From Taiwanofungus camphoratus (taxonomy: Eukaryota; Basidiomycota; Agaricomycetes; Polyporales; Taiwanofungaceae): a stretch of 64,000 bases of DNA. Below are positions 11,296-24,038 of the stretch, piece after piece. The DNA is taken from NCBI GenBank assembly GCA_003999685.1, contig CP021224.1:1922001-1986000 (forward strand). The letters run 5' to 3'. The notes under the pieces were generated by a model, which saw only the letters and a list, made by a program, of their open reading frames with translations, had not been told where the DNA came from and searched no databases. How positions within the stretch are numbered: the stretch's first letter is position 1; each line of letters begins with the position of its first letter. The position numbers were made by a program, and so were the translations under genes.

Positions 11296-14006
11296 TCAAT
11301 ACGCCACATATGCGACGCACAGCAGCGGGAGTCCAGCATAAATGCCGAGCCAGAAGACAATATTACCGAGCAGCTTGTTGCGTTTGATAGCTGGGATCCG
11401 CCCGATAGCAATCAGCGGGAGCTGAATCAGCTGCAGAAGAGGAGGGATTAGAAGGTTGTTCAGGGTTGCACCACACAGTTGGAAAGAGCAATCACCTGAA
11501 GCGTAAACAGATACATCCTAACCGAAAAAAGGTGATCATCAGTCAACAGCCATGAAACGGTCCGATCAACGCCCAATGACACGTCGAACACAAACGTAGA
11601 CCAGATGCGCACCTAATTTTCTTTGTCACGACTGCCATGACAAGTTCGTGTGCAGCAGCACTAAGGAGGAACGTGATGGACATGGCAGTCTGGCGCGATA
11701 TCCGATAGCTGCTCATTGTTGACGCGTACACATGCCGTAGCAGGAATGTGTGTACCGGCCGGTTCCATTTGCGCGAGAACTCGTCCCAAGAGGTTGAGTT
11801 CCACTGACAGGCAGGATGATGGTTTAGCCCCGGCCATGCAGAAGCTGGATGGGTACGAGACGCACCCAGTCATCATAGAATCGGCGATCGGCAAAGCTAG
11901 AAGGGGTATGCTGTCAGACACGTTTTCTATTCACCATAGATACAACAACACTGACCGGGACAGCTCTGCAAAACCGTTGCATATACATTCTGCCCCAGGG
12001 ACGCCGCTTCAGCTCCCACCGATAAGCGCAATCGCGACACGAAGTACGCACCGAAGATAATAAAGAATATTAGCAAGTACCCAATCATGAAGGGAAGCGA
12101 AAGTTCAAGGAGCGAGCGGAGGAAAGACTGGTCCGGAGTTGGGGTGAACGGAAGAATAAAACGATCTGTCACCGTGTAAAGTAGTGCAAACGTCCCGAAT
12201 GTCGCCACAGTCTTTTCGAATACATATAATGGACGGATCCTAGAGTGGGCGCACCAATTAATGAACCCATCAGTGGATAGTTCTGTGAGACATCAGGGAT
12301 GACTAATATACCTCTCTGTTCGAGGATACTCGAGCTCGTACACAAGTGTCGGAATCAGCATATATACCGCGAAGTTCTTGAGCGTGATATTCTCCGGCCA
12401 TCTTACTCGCTCAGGTCCAGCGCTTGTCAATTCCGTCTCGAGAGCCGCAAGTTCGCCCGCAAGGGAAGCGAGTCGCGGATTAGGATGATGCACAAGAATC
12501 TGCGACGGAGTAGGCGAAGCGGTCGGGGTGGCGGAAGATGATGGAGGAACAACACGAGTCCCGGTTGTGTTGAGTTGTGTGGGACGCTCCGGCGGAAAAT
12601 CAGGCGACGAGGAGGTAGGGGTCATGGAAGGGGGTAAGGAGGGTTCAGCATCTGCATGACCCTCGACGGCGAGTCGCCTGCGCAGCGCAACAGCTTCACC
12701 AGCGTCAATATACGTCGTCGTCGTCGTTCCCTCTGGTGCAACGGGCGTCTTGTTTGACACGCCATCGCCGTTCCCCGTCAGCTCGAGCTCGCGCGCGTCG
12801 AGCTCGGCCATTGTCTCCTTAGCTGTCGCAAGTGCAGCATCCCACCCGCCCTCGTCAGCGGCGGCCCGACGGAGGTCCGTGAAGACGGCTTCCGCCTGCT
12901 GGTGTACCCAGTGAAGTTGCCCATTAGTACTTATGTAGGAGTGCACTTTCATTAACAGCACCTGATAGCAAATTAAGTCAGAATAAACAAGGTATACGAA
13001 CAGGGGGTAGACCTACGAATGTGTGTAAGGTAAGAAAGCCCGATTGGACCCATGGCCAATGCCTGTGCAGAATGAATGAGTCCCGAACTTTCCGAATGTT
13101 GAAAACAACACCACTCACCTGTTGAACGTCCAGGTTACAGCAACCATCAGCACGATGGTCTGCCAGATATGTTGCAGTGTGAGACCGGTCCAATAGTACC
13201 TGATCCAGCCCTTACTAATCGCTTTAGCGAAAGGAACACAGAGTCCGGTGTTTAGGATCAGGGCTGCGTCAGAGAGGGCCAGCGTTACTGCGTCGCGCGA
13301 GAACATCGAAAAAAAGGCGAGATTGAGGGGATAACCATTCGTCTCGATACTGGAAACGTATGTTCGGATGGTCCATATAAACATGGAAATCCAGAACAGA
13401 GTGAAGAAGCCCTGCAAAGGAGGTTGAAAGTCAGCGTCATAGACTGAGCACCAATGCATTATTCAAGGAGCCCTTAGCCGACATGATGATGACAGAATTA
13501 CAGCAAGCACCAGCACCATCGATGGCCATACCGTCGTATGCTGAATTGCCGTGATACAGCCCGCATCCACTGAGCGACGTCCAACCATAAGGCTGTCCCT
13601 CCATTTGCGACTCCACCGCATACAACCAGGCAACGACGATCCTTGCGAAGTTCGTCGACTAATATAGAACAGGATACTCACACGAAACTCGTTTGACCCC
13701 GATTTTTCGTTCGAGGGGTCAAACGCAGAGTTGCGTGGGGTGAAGGTAATCATCGCGCGGAGCTTGTTATTGGTCGATGAGCGGAAGGGCTTCGAAACAT
13801 AAAGGGTGCCTTCTGCTGTCTGGAACCCTGCGCTGTGGTTCTGAGAGAGAGAAGATGGTACGTCCCCATGACCTTGCGAGGCGCCATATGTGGAATCTTC
13901 AATGTGAGAAGGATCGCTGCGCGTGGTGAATGAAGATCCATCATCTTAAGTGTGCATTCGTAGCAATGAAGAATCAAAAGGCTCACCTGGCCGATGATGA
14001 GGACAT
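11296..14006 (-). CDS. sterol O-acyltransferase (ACAT/ARE family, MBOAT)
   Basis: ER enzyme that esterifies ergosterol with fatty acyl-CoA for lipid-droplet storage. Eleven exons join in frame to 614 residues: 14006-13987, 13916-13682, 13411-13119, 13062-13017, 12961-12312, 12239-12052, 11989-11956, 11896-11866, 11803-11613, 11517-11496, 11430-11296. Family marks: a soluble acidic N-terminus; membrane segments from GFFTLFWISMFIWTIRTYV onward; FYDDWWNSTSWDEFSRKWN (the acyl-CoA-binding FYxDWWN motif, split by an intron inside the Trp pair); and the catalytic His in LLSAAAHELVMAV. The long cytosolic loop encoded by the 650-nt exon (about residues 200-390) is rich in Ser, Thr and Pro and is probably disordered. 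The intron 13412-13681 is unusually long for this window. Confidence 0.92.
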
Positions 14007-14238
14007 GATGGTCAGATATACTCTGTACACCAGTGTTTGACGCTGATATATATCAGCAATAGGACTCCACCGCCATAAAACGGATACCAGGAGAGGAAAC
14101 GCGCTAAATGCGAGACATACAACACGTATTACGCGCAGGCCATCACGTGATCAACATATACGTCCGCGACTCCAGGGCCCCAGGCGCCTCCGCGTGTATC
14201 GTGATCGGTCATTGACTCCATCCGCCAGATAATCTAGC

Positions 14239-14600
14239 TTAGTCCGCCCGTCCGATTAGCAAATGCTTGGGCGTAAAAAGTCCTTGCAGGTAGGTACCAG
14301 GCAGTGTCAGCAATCCATTTCCATCGAGTTCTCCAGAACTGCCTGGAGGCAACTGAGCAACATAGACCACACGCCTCTGCGTCTCATAAGCGATGCTGCA
14401 ATCATTCCTTTGATAACCTCCTGGTAATATCATCTCAACATTCGTTCCCCTTGTGCCCCTGTTACAAACAGTGCCGTAATTAGCAGAGGTTCCTAGTTTT
14501 CGTCAACTGTAGGATGTCTTTTTTTCCTAATGCGAAAGTCGGACAACCACGGATCAAACAATGCTGTTCAGTGCTCTTACTTCATAGCTGGCACAAAGTG
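14239..14600 (-). CDS. possible small gene or misplaced 3' exon
   Basis: After a TTGTAACAG acceptor, a 75-codon frame reads GTRGTNVEMILPGGY and RRVVYVAQLPPGSSGELDGN and ends LFTPKHLLIGRAD at 14239. Upstream, between a CTCAG acceptor and a GTAAGA donor (about 14651-14585), a second piece reads STIELVFNFTHFVPAMK in a compatible phase. This looks coding, but the RED gene ends only 30 bp further upstream on the same strand, so no room is left for a proper 5' end. It could start at the ATG of PAMK, or be an alternative 3' end of the RED transcript. I do not recognise the product. Confidence 0.3.
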
Positions 14601-14680
14601 TGTGAAGTTGAATACAAGCTCAATGGTCGAGTTTCGTGATGCATCCTGAGACAAGTCCAGATATAGTCAATCAGTTGCCT

Positions 14681-16349
14681 TCATCCACCTCCGGCAGCCT
14701 TCTTGTCCGTGTAAGCTTTTAGTCTACCTCCGCAGTCAGCGCATGCACGTAGCGAAAGTCCGAAAGGCCTACCGCTGGTAATCTCTGTCCAACTTGTTTT
14801 TATCAACCTTCCCATCCCCGGCACCCCGTTTGTCCTTATTCTTCTCCTTGCGAGCCCTTCGCTTGTCCACTTTATCTGCGGCAGAGTCCATCGCGAGCAA
14901 GTCGCGTATCGAGGGCAGTGCGGAGGATGCCAGAGGTTGAAGGCGCATAGGCACCTCATCCTCCTCTTGATCCTCTTCCCTTGCCAGGATCTGTGGCGGT
15001 GAACGCCCCTGGACAGGCGGTGGCGAGCGTGAGCTCCTTGATTGGGCCGAATTTGCAGGCGCAGGTGGTAAGGCGCCTGGTGCAGGCGAACTATCACGGC
15101 CAGCTTCCTCTGTGGCGAACCACTTCCCTCCGGTCGGCGGGGCATCCTCTATTTCGTCTTCCAGAACTTTCTCGCCTTCGTCATTCCCTTCAAGGTCCTC
15201 GTCGTCACCTAGGTCAATGCCTGTGTATTCACCCGCATCCGCAAAGATATCAAAGTTCTCTTCAAATTGTTCTGGTTCGGGCTCAATAGCTGGTGGCTCG
15301 ATGACACTGGATTTAGGGGCGGTCGCTTCGGTAGTAGTGGACGGAAGTGGCACCTCGGAAGTCTCTATGGGCTTCAAGTCGGCGGGGTGCTTTTTCTTCC
15401 GTTTGCTCTTACCTCCCTCTTTTTGTTTGACCTTCTTCGTAACTTCCCCCGTGCTGCCTATGGGCTTGAAACCGATAGGCCTGAACTTCCCTGCCTTCTT
15501 CGCCTCTTCGAGGGCCAAGTCCGCATTCGATATCGTCTTTCCTGTGTCCGCAGATACCGCCGCCTCATCTCCACCCGTGGATGATTCTCCGCTCTTCGCT
15601 CGCTTGTTTTTCAGCTCCTGTACAATCTCCTCGCGAGTGCGCTTTCGTGGAACACCAGAGGAGGCATCGTGGAAGGCGGCCTCGAGAGATTCATCCTCCT
15701 CCGTAGCTGTCGATACCGCTAACCGTGCGCGGTTCTGTTCAAACAGCGCGTAGTCGAGCCCTCTAACAAGCACCGAATGTTCGCTATCGCCGCCAAGGTA
15801 TCGCCGTTGCTCCTCTACCTGTGAGATTCAGTGATTACGAGGTCGGCGGGATGGGTCGTGACATACTTACCGCTTTGCGATCCGCGTTTTCTGCGTTCCT
15901 GCGTTCAAACGCGTCCGCGAGTGCTTCGACCTAAGGAAACGTACAGTCAGTATGTAGCTTGTAGCCCTATGCAAAGATATAGATGGCTTGACGTACAGCA
16001 CACCTACCTGGGCATATTCGTTGTCGAGACCCAGCCTGCGTTCCGCCGCTCGATCACGATACGGCCCGGCAGGCTTCTTGACTGTTCGTGGCCTGAACGC
16101 AGGCTGGGTTGATTTGACCGGCTTTCTGAAGCGGCAACGTCGTCAGCCCATCCTAAACAATGTTCTGACAACTGCAGCGGACTTACTGTGCAGATTTTGT
16201 GGATGCAGTTGAGAGAAGTGAGCCACGCGGGGTGGATGTGCTCGAAGAGGGCTTGGGCGTTTGCAGAAGTTTTCTGAAGGATTCCTGCACAAATCCTATT
16301 GTTACCGTCAGCTACATTGAGCAAGGATCGTAACACATACCTGATCCAT
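14681..16349 (-). CDS. RED / IK-type splicing factor (SMU-2 homologue)
   Basis: Nuclear protein that works with SMU1 in the spliceosomal B complex. Six exons (16349-16341, 16284-16187, 16125-16008, 15930-15871, 15818-14773, 14723-14681), with a first exon of three codons, give 457 residues. The conserved RED N-terminal block is clear: KPAGPYRDRAAERRLGLDNE, ALADAFERRNAENADRK, RRYLGGDSEHSVLVRGLDYA. After it come a Lys-rich region and a long acidic, disordered middle (GIDLGDDEDLEGNDEGEKV). The C-terminus has a charged Lys/Arg stretch, then LDRDYQRLKAYTDKK. Human RED is longer because of RE/RD repeats, which are absent here. It is divergent from SPT20, with 231 bp between starts. Confidence 0.88.
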
Positions 16350-16580
16350 CTTTGCATATGATTCAGGAACTGAGTTTCGCAATAAATCGTTTGTTCCATC
16401 ATGTAAACAAGGTAGAGTGATTACGTAATATACAGCGCGGTGTGGCTGTAAACAGTCAGTACCGATGGTACCCAGTCTATAGTACTCATTGTACTCGACG
16501 ACAACAGTGACGGTAGTGGCTCAGTTCTCGTCAAATCCAGACTCGGATGACTCTCCGTCGTTGCCTATGCATTTGAACCA

Positions 16581-18833
16581 ATGGCGGGTTACAATCTGAC
16601 CCGCTTTGTAGAGGAGTTACTGGAGGCGCACAGGTCTTCGCCAGCTTCGTTCTCGGTCAAGTTGTATCCCGACTTCTGGAACTTGAACGGCGGCCAGAAA
16701 TGTTTGTACAACAACCAGATTGCGGTGAGAATTGTCTGTCACTCGAATGCCATAGCCTCTATCTGACGATGTGCGCCCAGTCTCTCCTGGACGATATTCG
16801 CGCCCAGCGTGTACCTGTCGACTTTCTCGAACTATTTGACGCCGCTAAGGTCCCCTTTTACGATGGTTCGGCTGTCGTTGAATTTATTTTTGCAAGTTTC
16901 TAATGTGCGGAATTTTTGTCTACGCTGAACAGGTTGCATGATTGTAGAGCTTCTCGACTACCGTCCTCGGAAAGTCACGGACCCGCAGCTTGATCATCCA
17001 GAAACTACCAGAGTTGTCCTGATGCCGAACTCGGAGACTCTCTGGGCAGACATTTGTCTTATGAATCAGAAGTCAGGGAACACATGGACAGACGAGGACG
17101 CGCTGAACGTGGAAGCCCGTATACTGGTATGTCCTCAGCCATGAACTCACTGTTCGACGATTCAATCAGTATTGGCGGTAGATGGCCACTTCGGCCCCGC
17201 TTTGTCTTGAACCGGATCCCCATTTAGCCCGCATGGCCAACAGTGTACTCAGAATATCAATTCCTTCGTCCCCGTTATCGCTGAAGCGCAAAGCAGCGGC
17301 AATGGAGCAAGAAGATGGTGAAACCGAGAAGGCCCGACGAGCAAAGCTTGCACAGTACATGAATCCACGATTAGTTAGGCCTGCTACCGATAGTGGCCCA
17401 AGGTCAGTCAAGGTCTAACTATTCGTCGTCAGACGCTGATAAATCATGGTATCAGCTACCGAATATTGGATCGCCCTAAGAGGAACATGACGGGTACTCA
17501 ATTTCCAGGCTCTCAAGCGCTGGGTGCTCAAGCGCCGAGTGCTCAAATGCATGTGCCGATGGCGACCTCACCCCACCCCATGTCCGTACATGCTGCCTCT
17601 GTCCCTGTCCCTGTACAGGCTGGATATCCCCAGGCTGGAGGACCTGTTCCTGCGCATACTGCCGCGCCACCTGCTGCTCTCGTACCTGTCCCTTCTTCTA
17701 CTCCGCCCGTTGCCGCTCAGAGTAATCAAGACTCGAAGAAGAAGGTGAAGAAGTCCGACCCTGGACAATCTCCGCTCATGTCTAGAACCTCCGCGACACC
17801 GGTCTCATCAACGGTACCGCTGCCTATACCATCTCACCTGCAGCAACATTATCCTGCGCATACTGGCCTCCAGACTCCGCCAAGGCCTTCTCAGTCGCCC
17901 CATCCGCAACCAAACGCCACTTCTACCCAGAATCCAGTCGCAGACAAGCGGCCGCCTTCGGCCTCGCAGTCAGGGCCGACTCTATCCAACCAGCAGACTC
18001 AGCCTTCACAGCCAGCAGCTGTAGTGCAGTCTCAGCATATTATGGGGACCTTCCCGACTCACGTCCAAGCCAACAACTTCCTTGCACAGTCATCTTATGC
18101 CAGGAAAAAAGGCCAGCAGCCTGGTACCTCCACGAATGGTGCCTCACCTGCCAATTTTCCCCAAGGATCAAAACAGGGAGTGCCTTCACAGTCGCAAGCA
18201 AATGCCTATGCCCAGTTGATGTATACTCAAGCACAATTCCAAGCTTATCAGCAGCATCAAAGTGCGGCCCAACAACGTCTGTCGCAGACTCCAGTTCCAA
18301 GTGCGACTCCAGTGAATCGAAGTCCGATGTCGTCAAACCAAGGAACTCCACAGCGCAGTAGTCCCTTGGCGGCAAATCGACAACAGACATCACGCTCGCC
18401 GATGCCTCCGAATGCCCAACAGCCCACGCAGACGACTCATCCTCTGGTGCAGCATAATTACGGCTATGCAGCTCAAAATCAGTACAATGCCGCCTTGCAC
18501 ATGCGTCCAATGACGCACGGCCATGGTCAAACTGTGCAACATCTTGCGAGTGGAGGCACGCAGCCCGGCGGATCCGCCGTTTCTCAACAGGCTCAACCCC
18601 CATCCCAGGAACAGATGCTGGCTCAGTTTCCGCAAATTTATTCCATGGGCTATCCACAGATGAGCATGAATATGCAACAAGGAAGGATCCCCGCGGGGTA
18701 TTGGCCGATGGGCGTTGGAAGAGGCACTCCTATTGCTAGTGGCCCCCATCAAATGCCGAGCATGCTTGGCCATCCACAGCAGATGCAGCTTGGGGTTAAT
18801 AACGCGGTGCAGGGAGGGGTTCAGGGATCGTGA
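16581..18833 (+). CDS. SPT20: SAGA complex subunit Spt20
   Basis: Structural subunit of the SAGA histone acetyltransferase/coactivator complex. Five exons (16581-16724, 16781-16865, 16933-17126, 17182-17402, 17456-18833) give 673 residues. The Spt20 domain fills the first 215 or so: FVEELLEAHRSSPASFSVKL, LYPDFWNLNGGQ, PVDFLELFDAAKVPFYDGC, IVELLDYRPRK, LCLEPDPHLARMANSVLRI, then SYRILDRPKR. The remaining 450 residues are a low-complexity, Gln/Pro/Ser-rich tail with no hydrophobic core, as expected for a coactivator subunit and encoded by one long exon. Several long antisense frames across this exon are shadows of its skewed composition. Confidence 0.9.
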
Positions 18834-19929
18834 CTGCCGTGTATCTTTATGTATTTCTAGGTATCGTAGATGTAATGATTGGCTGTAATGTGTTATTTTG
18901 ACCAATTAGTGTTACTGGCACTGGACTCAAACTTACCATGTCAAGATATTGAGTATTAATTACTTGAAGACCTTATAAAGACCTTAAAAAGACCAGGTTC
19001 GTGCAGCGCGCTTCCCTGTCCATGGTGCTTCTCCAGATCCGCCAGGATAAATTGTCCTTTCAGAAGCGCGAGTCGTCCTGCGAAGCATGCCAAATACATA
19101 CAGATCTACGTAAATCCTAGTAGTAGTTACCCACACACAGTGACGGCCAGCATTTAATCTCGTGCTATTGGATCGTAAAGTACACAATGGCCAACGGGAC
19201 TCCAGCATCAGAGTCAGCGAGTCCATCGGTTATTCGGGATCGCGTATCACGAGTCGACCGGCCCGCTCTGTGAACAGCCTCCTTGACCTAGATCGTCCAC
19301 ACGCCGCCAACCGGGGTCCAGATAGGTTGACGTTCTCCACGGCTGGCAAGAAATCTACCACAAATCATATGATGCAGGAAATAAACGACGGACGACATAC
19401 TGCATATGGGCACTCCATTTTACGCCGTAAGGACATGTCCGTAGCCATCATTGTCGTTGGCTTGGTATGTCTCAAGCGTCACCGATGGAAGGAGCGGAAA
19501 GCCGAAGGAGACGGACTTAGAAGATACGTGGAGATGTCAAATGGCAGACAACAAGCCCTGTAGACTCTTCTAGTGACCCGCCCATCAGGCGGCGATAAGG
19601 TCAATAGAAGCTAGCCTCATGGGGGTCCGTGCGACTGCTAGACGACGTGAGTATTCAACGCATGTGGAGGTAGACACCTTTCCAGGCAAACGCATCGCCG
19701 GATGACTATACCGCCTACATAACCGGAAACGTCCAACAGACCTGACAACAGCCTCCTAACAAGTATCAGTTCGGCCACTGCCTGCGGAGTTGGATGACGC
19801 AGGTGAACGCACAATATTCCCTATGTTTACAAAACAAGACGACCCAATGGACAAGAAAATAAAGTCACGGACAGCAACCAGAACGAAGATGGAGATTGGC
19901 CAAGTCCAACAAGCCAAAATAATCATACA
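18834..19929. other. intergenic, 1.1 kb, no firm gene
   Basis: Three-prime region of both neighbours. On the plus strand an ATG at about 19187 opens MANGTPASESASPSVIRDRV, which ends at a TGA after 29 codons; a 133-codon frame in another register covers the same place. This could be the first exon of a short spliced gene, but I cannot extend it. Confidence 0.3.
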
Positions 19930-21485
19930 TCATTCTCTCCCATGGTATCCGCCATCACTCCGTCGGTCTTGAGAGCCATAAGAATCCTCGTCATCGCTAC
20001 CTCCCTCCCCACTCGATGCTGGTGCAGAGTCATCGATAAGACTGTGTCCCTGGCCACCCTGCCTTGATCCCGAGGCCGTGCGCGCCCGTGTGAAATCACG
20101 GTTGCGTTTCTTAATCTGAATAGGGAGAGGCACATTAATAAACAAACAAAATATTAGCGTGTCATCACTTACAAGTTTGGCATAGACAAGGCCGCAAGCA
20201 TTACAAAGAGTACGAGGACCTGGGTATCAAACATAGTTAGTGGGTGTAGCTTTCGTACTCCTGATTTCGCCACTAACCCATCGGTCCTCTGCGCCATTCT
20301 GGGGTGGACGTTGCGTTACAGCCTAAACAAGTCTGCCCCTCTGTGGCTGGTGGATTCTCCGACTGCTAAGGTATAGGAAGCACGAGAGGGTGAGACTTGA
20401 AACCACATTCCAATAGCTAGTGTTCTAACCTGTCGTGTCTTAGAGCCATTCGCATCGCTTTCATCCGGACTGCGATCATTTGGTCCTCGTTGAAGGTCCA
20501 GAGCAGCACGCTTAGTGGCAGAGTCTAAAGCTTGTACACCATATGTAGCGGCTTGTATCATGTGTTCCATGCTCTCAGGCGAGAACGGAATGCGTGATGG
20601 TTGAGACTCATGGCTTAATGTTGTTGTGGAGTCCATAACGAGGCGATAAGACTCCAATAACTATGCACAAGGCAGGGCGTAGTTTCAGGAGATCCTAGAT
20701 ATATGATTTGATGTCGGATATCAGTCACTGACCTTAATAAAGTCCAATCCTAGAGGGGCAGAGGGAGATGCGGGGGCCGGCGGTTCGCTTCCCCTGTCCT
20801 TACGTATTTTGGATTGAGGCGGCGCTTCCGTCGGGCGAGACGGCCGCTCGTCTGTGCGGTGAATATCCGGTCTTGAGGGGCCTGATTGATACGCTCGATG
20901 CTCACCGCCGCCTTGACCAGGTGGCACGTCTGGCCTCACATTATTAGAGTTGTAGGGGGCTTCCTGACCTGGTGGATGAGGTGGAGGGAAAGTATGGGCA
21001 TAATGGGCCCAACCCTCGCCGGTCCATTGTGCTGTCGGTGATGGTGCTACCCCGTACGGTGGTGGTCCATAAGGTGACTGGGCAGGGTATGCAGGAGGCG
21101 GTGCGTTGTAAGGCTGCGGTGGGGGGTGAGAGGTGTGAGATTGCGATGCCGCAGGCCGCGCTGGTGGCCGCGGCACGTTCTGGGCAAATTGCGCAGGTTC
21201 ATAAGGAGATGCTGCATAGGCCGGATAACCATAGGGTGGGGCGACCTCCTGGGGGCTATGATACACGTATCGCCCATCGGATGCCATTTGGGATGTGGGC
21301 TGAACGGGGTGAGGTGGTGGTCGGTAGACAGAGTCGTTACTCTCACGAGCGCCTTCTGAGACCAACGCGTGGTCGAGTGATGTGTAAGAAGTGACCGGAG
21401 CTGCGCTGTGTGAGGGAGGTTGAGCAACAGCGCCGAAACTTGGACCGGAAATTTGAGAGCGATCGTAGGTAAAATAAGGAGGCAT
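19930..21485 (-). CDS. GATA-type zinc-finger transcription factor
   Basis: Five exons (21485-20733, 20660-20430, 20365-20278, 20219-20173, 20115-19930) give 434 residues. The DNA-binding domain spans exons 3-5: CLGCNATSTPEWRRGPMG, then PRTLCNACGLVYAKL and the basic tail IKKRNRDFTRAR. Cysteine spacing is C-x2-C-x18-C-x2-C, the fungal class IVb type seen in white-collar-2 and related factors. The first 250 residues are a Pro/Tyr/Gln-rich low-complexity region starting MPPYFTYDRSQI. I see no PAS domain, which argues against a true WC-2. A short helical region (SPESMEHMIQAATYGVQALD) lies before the finger. A longer in-frame start at 21542 is possible but less likely. Confidence 0.85.
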
Positions 21486-21959
21486 TAGGCCGAGTATCAG
21501 GCAAGTACAGCATTTATCTTGCTGGGCAAGCGAGACGGACAAGACAAGTGGTTAATGAAGTAAGACAAAAGGAATGGATAGGATAACAAAGTGCTATGTA
21601 GGACAGGAAGGCATGAAGTTGGAGTGACTCCAAGAGATAGCTTGCCAACAATTCCAGCAATGCCAAGGGGGGGCCGGAAACGGCGCGAACGGGTTGTGAA
21701 ACAACAAGACCAGCGACGCCGATCGGCAGATCTTTGAAGGCGAAGACACCATAGCGTGCATATTTCCAAGGTGGGGGCACTTACATGCTCTCGGAGCGGG
21801 TGTCTGTGCTTGATCACCGTTTAATACACCCTTTTGCAAGTGTTGAGTTCTGCGATTGTTCCTATGTCGTGACCCTTGATAAATTCACACTGGTTCCGGT
21901 TTGGCTGCCGCCGAAACTCGGTTCCAATTCTCACCTCTCGGCTCCACCTAAAAATTACA

Positions 21960-22237
21960 ATGTCGGTCAGCTCTGTAGCGGACAACGCAAGGGCCGCTTC
22001 AGAACATTGTGCATTCTGCACCAACACGGCCTCGGTTCACGTAGACAGAAGGTACTTACGATAATTACAGTCACCAGAAGCGATGGACGGGCTGTCTTTA
22101 AATTCAAACACAGAGAATCGGAGAAGCTATCATCGTACCTAATCCAGCCACGTGATATCACATTCGTATCAGAAGGTAACAAAAGAAAAGCAAGATCAAT
22201 AATCCAAACTAATGCAGATGTAACGACAGGTGGCTAG
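21960..22237 (+). CDS. possible short hypothetical protein
   Basis: An ATG at 21960 opens MSVSSVADNARAASEHCAFC. The frame runs to 22052 or so; a second plus-strand frame continues with DGRAVFKFKHRESEKLSSYL to a stop at 22237. Joining them would need an intron of only about 26 bp, which is too short to trust. The start lies in the space upstream of the GATA gene. No family recognised. Confidence 0.22.
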
Positions 22238-22293
22238 TACATGAGCGCTGCGGGTACTTATGTCTACCCTGCATGTCCGTGTGCGATTGGAAA

Positions 22294-24038
22294 TTATCCT
22301 AGTGCAGTTTGTGCGATACCATGACCTCCACGATCATGCTCTCTAGTTTGCTTTCCGGCCCCAGGCGCAGCATCATCACCAGGAGGAACCTCGAATCTAG
22401 GATTGACGTCGTCGTTGACAGGAGTACTCTTTTCAGACGCCTTGATAGCGCCCGCGCCGCCTGCCGCCGCGGCAGCACGTTCCCGAGCTCGTCTGCGCCT
22501 CCTCAAGATCTTCTTCCGATTCCTCACCGCACGCTGAAAGCCCGGCTCGTCTCCATAGAACAGATTATATTCGCAAAACGGGCATATCCACTCGTCCGCC
22601 GGATTGGTCACCGTCGACACAGGTATAATGGCGCGTTCGGTTTTCTTTCGGCGTCGCGGAGGAATGTCGGCAGAAAGAAAGCGAAGAGGGAGTGGGCTGA
22701 GGAGATTCTGAGTATTGCTAACGGCCTGCGTCGCATTCGCCTGGCCAGAATGTGGCAGGCGAGACGGAACATAGTTACGTAGATGATGAGGATTAGAGGC
22801 ATTCGCAAGTGCTGAACGTTTTTTCTTCTTGCCTCGATCCTTTGTTCCTAGTACAGATTGTTCCAAACCTCCTTCCTTCTGGTCTCCGCCCCGGGCGCCC
22901 GATGCTCGACTTTGCTTCGACCTATCCGCGCGTTTCACAAGCGAGCCATTGAGGGCTGATGCCGCCTGCTTCGCATCCTCTGCGGCTTTTGCAGCCTGCC
23001 GTGCCAGTTCTGCTTCGAAACGAGCATGAAGGACAGCCACTTCCTCCTTTGTTGCTACAAGACGATCAGAGGCTGTTATGCAGTCTGAATTCAGGTTGAA
23101 TGTGAAGGGCAGGGCCAGTACTACTCACTTGCGCTATGACAGACAAATGAGAAGTCTGATCCGGGCAAAGCAGTCGTCTCGCGAACAGCAGAGGGTAAGG
23201 CAGCTCTGAAAGCACGGAATGCTCGGGCAAGACGAGGGCCTCGCCGTCGAGAGAGTCGAATTCTTGCCGGGATTGCACCTTTGGGATCATCAGTTCTAGC
23301 AGCAGCGAAAGGATAACTGGCAGAAAGAGCCTGATCAAGGGCTAGAGTATCCCCATGCGAGAGTGCCCCTAGCACAGCGGCTAATTGGCGTTTACGGCTT
23401 TTGAGTATTTCCTTGTGCTGCAAGCCCGCCAGCGTCGCCTTAGGTAGCTTCCCTTTCCTCTGACCAAAGGGAGTGGATGGTGAATGCGGCGGTTGGACAT
23501 TAATTGCATCATAATCACGATCCAGGCGACCTCCTGTGGGAATACCTCGATCTGTAGGCTCATCCTCCCCGCCGGAATTGTTCGAGCCCGCGTCTTGGCC
23601 GTGCATGGATCCGGACATATTGGCAGGCACCTTCCTCTTCTTGGTGTTCCCGGGCTGCTGGAGGTGATCTATATAATCTCCCTCGCCCGTATCCTCCTCG
23701 TGTGCCCCGCGAAGGTCACCCATCCCGGCCCCACCGTCACCCAAATCGACTGGGGTAGACATCCCAGAGTTTAGATCGCTCTTGTAGAGACCCGGCACGT
23801 CGCCAAGAACCGGCATGTAGTACGACTGAAGGGCCATTTGTGCCGTCAAGGCATCCGCACGCGTAATCAACTCCTCCGGCGTGGCGTCAAGCATGGCTGG
23901 AGCAGCTGCAGGCAGTGCATTTCCCCCATCATCGTGAGGAACTGGCTCAGATGTTCTTCTGCGTTTCGGAAGAGGTTTCACTCTTCTCAATGGCGGAAAT
24001 TCCGGTACGTCGAATATGGGCGAAAGCGCTCGGTACAT
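22294..24038 (-). CDS. conserved fungal hypothetical nuclear-type protein with a CPFC motif
   Basis: Two exons (24038-23129, 23054-22294; GTGAGT donor, TTGTAG acceptor) give 556 residues. The N-terminus MYRALSPIFDVPEFPPLRRV is followed by a basic KPLPKRRR stretch, a helical region with a Gln/Leu pattern (ELITRADALTAQMALQSYY), and an acidic Gly-rich linker. The second exon begins with a coiled-coil (EEVAVLHARFEAELARQAAK), continues through Lys-rich sequence, and ends in DEWICPFCEYNLFYGDEPG followed by a run of Arg (KKILRRRRRARER). The single CxxC with flanking aromatics looks like a zinc- or partner-binding hook, but I cannot name the family. Basic and acidic tracts point to the nucleus. This is inference from composition only. 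Confidence 0.7.

Noticed and set aside
13463-13753. Separate gene starting MITFTPRNSAF
   Set aside because: It is the second exon of the sterol acyltransferase; moving the acceptor to CGCGCAG (13917) joins it in frame to MSSSSA.
15112-15753. 213-codon plus-strand frame, Ser/Phe-rich
   Set aside because: Shadow of the acidic and Lys-rich RED coding exon on the other strand.
18040-18905. Two long minus-strand frames (205 and 171 codons)
   Set aside because: They oppose the Gln/Pro-rich SPT20 exon, whose CAG/CCT codons leave the complement free of stops.
19930-21485. White-collar-2 photoreceptor subunit
   Set aside because: The zinc finger is of the right class, but the N-terminal half is low-complexity with no PAS domain.
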